Of a DNA stretch of 64,000 nucleotides, positions 61,587 to 64,000 are shown piece by piece. Source of the DNA: Paracentrotus lividus (taxonomy: Eukaryota; Echinodermata; Echinoidea; Camarodonta; Echinidae); the NCBI GenBank assembly GCA_940671915.1, contig CALNVZ010003435.1:8805475-8869474 (forward strand), read 5' to 3'. Below the pieces are notes generated by a model. That model was given only the letters and a program-made list of their open reading frames with translations, did not search any database and was not told where the DNA came from. A program made the position numbers and the translations under genes. How positions within the stretch are numbered: position 1 is the stretch's first letter; each line of letters opens with the position of its first letter.

Positions 61587-62295
61587 AGCTCTTCCGGCTC
61601 GAAGAGCCGGATGAGCTTATGCCGTGGCGTGGCGTCCGTCCTCCATCGTCCGTCCACAATTTCAAAATGCTTCTTCTTCGCCATTTCAAGTCCGATTTCA
61701 ATTCTGTTTGCTTTATATGATAGCACTAGGTGGGGGATTCAAAAATTCTACACATAATTTTGAAACTCATTAAATATGCTAATTAGTAATTTATGAGCAT
61801 TTTTCAAAATTCACAAAAAATGTTATTTCTTTATTTTTTGACTGATTTGATTTTTTTTAAATTTCATCTGGTAGAGCTACATGAGGTTCACAGAATTTGA
61901 AGTTCTGTCTAGAAATTTTTTTTATGATAATTTATGCAAAATTTATTCATAAATCACAAAAATTGCTTCTTCTCCGTCATTTGTTGATCGATTTCATTTC
62001 TGTTTGGGGGATGCAAAACCTCCACACATAATTTTGAAACTCATTAGATATGCTAATATATGTGCATTTTTAAAAATTCAACCAAACATGCTGTACTTAT
62101 TTATTTGTTGACCGATTTTTATTTAAAAAAATTTTTTTTTTGTACCATCTGGTAGAGCTACATGAGGTTCACTAAACTACACAGAATTTTGAAATTTTGA
62201 CAAGAAAATAATTAATGTTGATTTATGCGAAATTTAAAAATCGTGTATATTTCTTTGCGTGATGCCGGATGAGCACCACATCATTGATGTGCTAG
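61587..62295. repeat. AGCTCTTCCGGCTC repeat element with two ~300-bp units
   Basis: Starts AGCTCTTCCGGCTCGAAGAG (itself a palindrome with CCGGATGAGC) and ends GCCGGATGAGCACCACATCA to GTGCTAG. Two units share ATTTCATCTGGTAGAGCTAC-like and CACATAATTTTGAAACTCAT words. Non-coding; probably a dispersed element. Confidence 0.75.
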
Positions 62296-62340
62296 TTTGT
62301 TTATTCATTTATTTCTTCTTTAAAAAAATGAAGTAAAAAG

Positions 62341-62377
62341 GAGCCTGAGCTTTCGATCCTAGCAGAATCTTCGTCAG
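62341..62377 (-). ncRNA. Partial hammerhead-ribozyme-like motif
   Basis: Minus strand: CTGACGA (62377-62371), a 5-bp helix II (GATTC/GGATC) with TGCTA loop, GAAA (62354-62351), a short helix III (AGC/GCT) with TCAG loop, then CTC as an NUH cleavage triplet ending at 62341. The flanks do not pair into a helix I, so this copy is probably incomplete at its element boundary. Confidence 0.5.
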
Positions 62378-63217
62378 AGACAAAATGACACAGAAAAGTA
62401 GGGAACAAACATGGATATAGAGAAAGACAGAGAAAAGCTACACCTAAGTGGCAAGCCAAGAGGGAGAGAACAAAAAGGGGGATGTAAAAGGTGTGAAGAA
62501 GCCAGCCAATCAAAAAGCAAGAAGAGGTGTGATCAAACAGCAAACTGGAACAAAAGGGAGATGATTGGCTGGGAGAGGGAGGAGAGAGTAAACAAAGAAG
62601 GGATTAGAGTAGAGGCTAAGGGGCTGAAAAGAATGAAAGAAAAGAGAAAAAGCCAAGGAAAAAGACACCTAGTAAGCCTGTGTGTTATAGACCTACAAGA
62701 AGAAGTAAGGGGGGGGGAATAAATAAATAAGTTAAACAGGTAAAAGAACAAGGGGAAGACATGAAAACAAAACAAAAAACAAAAGAGAAGTGTGAGCCAA
62801 ACCTGTAAGGGAGAAGAGAGAAAGAAGAATTGATAAGAGAAACAATGTATAAGTCAAATAAAACAAACACCTACAAATAAACTAAACTAAGCTAAAAAGG
62901 AAAGGGGGAAAAACAGATATCAAGAAAGAAATGTGAGAAAACAGAAGTTAGTCATGACCCTCCTGAATGTTGAGACCGTGAGGTTGAATGGTGCGAAGAC
63001 GTCTCATCCAGAACTTCTCTCTGCTGATACGGACAGAATCAGGACGGGTACCTAAAAATTCAATGCCCTGTAGAGACATGTCAGAGATGGAGTGGTTAGG
63101 AAGGTTGAAATGGTTCCCAACTGGGGTGTCAAGCTTAGTGGTGGTGACATGACATGTATTTTTAGTTATGATGTGGGTGATATGAGGTGAGGTTATGGTT
63201 AATGATGTGAAATCTTC
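62341..63217 (-). mobile_element. Penelope-like retroelement 3' portion
   Basis: On the minus strand an open frame from about 63217 to the TGA at 62948 reads HFNLPNHSISDMSLQGIEFL, then REKFWMRRLRTIQPHGLN and IQEGHD. This H-F-N..NHS..D......R..RE.FW...LRT..PHGLN block is, from memory, the C-terminal GIY-YIG endonuclease region of Penelope-like elements. About 570 bases further on the same strand is CTGACGAAGATTCTGCTAGG plus ATCGAAAGCTC, a hammerhead-like core, where these elements are known to carry hammerhead ribozymes. The reverse transcriptase is absent. A MITE interrupts the element at 63221. Confidence 0.65.
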
Positions 63218-63220
63218 TGG

Positions 63221-63353
63221 GGGCATTTCATCAAAGGACTTGTCGGACATTTTATCCGACAAATTTACTCTCAGCAAATCAGATGCAAGCATTTCAGTAG
63301 CTTATAACAGTTTGTCGGATAAAACGTCTGACAAGTCCTTTCATGAAACGCCC
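63221..63353. mobile_element. 133-bp palindromic MITE inside the Penelope-like fragment
   Basis: GGGCATTTCATCAAAGGACT at the left and AAGTCCTTTCATGAAACGCCC-type right end (last 20 bases shown in reverse order of the left), with inner TTATCCGACAAA pairs. It supplies the first part of the apparent minus-strand frame there. Confidence 0.85.
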
Positions 63354-63545
63354 ACCTGATTGATTTGGGAAAACTAGCCTTACTGCGAATGGGCGAAGTA
63401 GTTCATCGGCGTCTCCTATTTTTAAAACCGTTCTCAGGCAAGTTTACGTTTTCGCAAAATTCGCAGCCCGGTAGTGTTTGACTATGTTAAATTCTGACAT
63501 GGTCTCTCAAGCTGCATAAAATCTAAAGCTTTTTCATGACGCGGA

Positions 63546-63618
63546 ATGAGGATGATGATGATGATGATGATGGTGATAGTGGTGGTGGTGCCGGTGGTGG
63601 TGCCGGTGGTGGTGGTAG

Positions 63619-63652
<34 letters not shown>

Positions 63653-63653
63653 A
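63546..63653. repeat. (GAT)n/(GGT)n trinucleotide repeat
   Basis: GATGATG, then GGTGGTGCCGGTGGT, then GATGATG; about 108 bases. Confidence 0.95.
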
Positions 63654-64000
63654 ATTATTTATTTTACGACGCTGTCTTTCATAATATGAATATTTATGGT
63701 GATCCATTTTAAGGACTATGGGTTTCATGATGAATGATTGCATGATATGATAACATGTCCTACTTACAAACAAACATGACATGGATATACATGTATGTTT
63801 TTTTGTTTTTTTCATTGTCTATTATTTCTGTATAATTTGATCGGACTCAAACTTATTATCTTTACCTGTCCTTTTGTCATCATGCTTCGGTTTTTGTTTT
63901 TGTTTTTGTTTTAATTTCTATTCTTAACTATCATCCTCCGATTTTCGTGCAATAATTAATCACATTCGATTGACATATAACCCATTTTAAATTCATCTAT
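63654..64000. other. Right-edge sequence
   Basis: Nothing recognised; a TTTTTG run near 63890-63912. Presumably still MAO intron 15. Confidence 0.4.

Noticed and set aside
1..64000. CRISPR arrays, operons, rRNA and tRNA genes
   Set aside because: Repeats here lack regular unique spacers, genes are intron-bearing, and no tRNA or rRNA signature was found by eye on either strand.

Overview
The window looks like nuclear DNA of a marine invertebrate deuterostome, most likely a sea urchin or other echinoderm. This rests on AT-rich sequence, small exons with GT/AG introns, many microsatellites and foldback elements, a 427-base assembly gap, and one clear animal gene. The species is inferred, not proven. 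I see no prokaryotic gene and no CRISPR array.

Three protein-coding loci have exon-level support. (1) On the minus strand, two exons fit the 5' end of an APCDD1-like secreted or membrane Wnt inhibitor. A signal-peptide exon lies near 25.2 kb with a TATA box and E-box upstream. The second exon, at 9809-9989, joins it in phase. The rest of the gene would lie beyond the left edge. (2) On the minus strand, 34.4-36.0 kb carries the last two exons of a protein I do not recognise, with an apparent frameshift. (3) On the plus strand, 42.8-61.5 kb carries 15 exons of a flavin monoamine oxidase (MAO A/B family). It runs from the start codon and FAD-binding motif to the active-site tyrosine. Only the C-terminal membrane tail is missing.

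The MAO exons form a complete, gap-poor match to the family. However, exons 4, 5, 7 and 8 together lack seven single bases, and exon 12 has TG in place of AG at its acceptor. Conservation is otherwise high and all lesions are base losses. I favour consensus sequencing errors over a dead gene, but a pseudogene is not excluded.

Most of the rest is repeats. Tc1/mariner-like elements with TA target duplications lie at 3.2-4.7, 21.8-23.3 and 51.3-52.3 kb; the last two have very long inverted arms. Many small palindromic MITEs fall into at least five families. A CR1/L2-like non-LTR retrotransposon 3' end lies at 40.3-41.2 kb. A Penelope-like fragment near the right edge has a partial hammerhead-ribozyme-like 3' motif, with a second copy at 33.1 kb. 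MAO introns hold a degenerate ~87-bp minisatellite (intron 1), a ~150-bp tandem repeat carrying AGGTCA direct repeats (intron 3) and a large trinucleotide block (intron 5). The remaining intergenic and intronic DNA shows nothing I can call.
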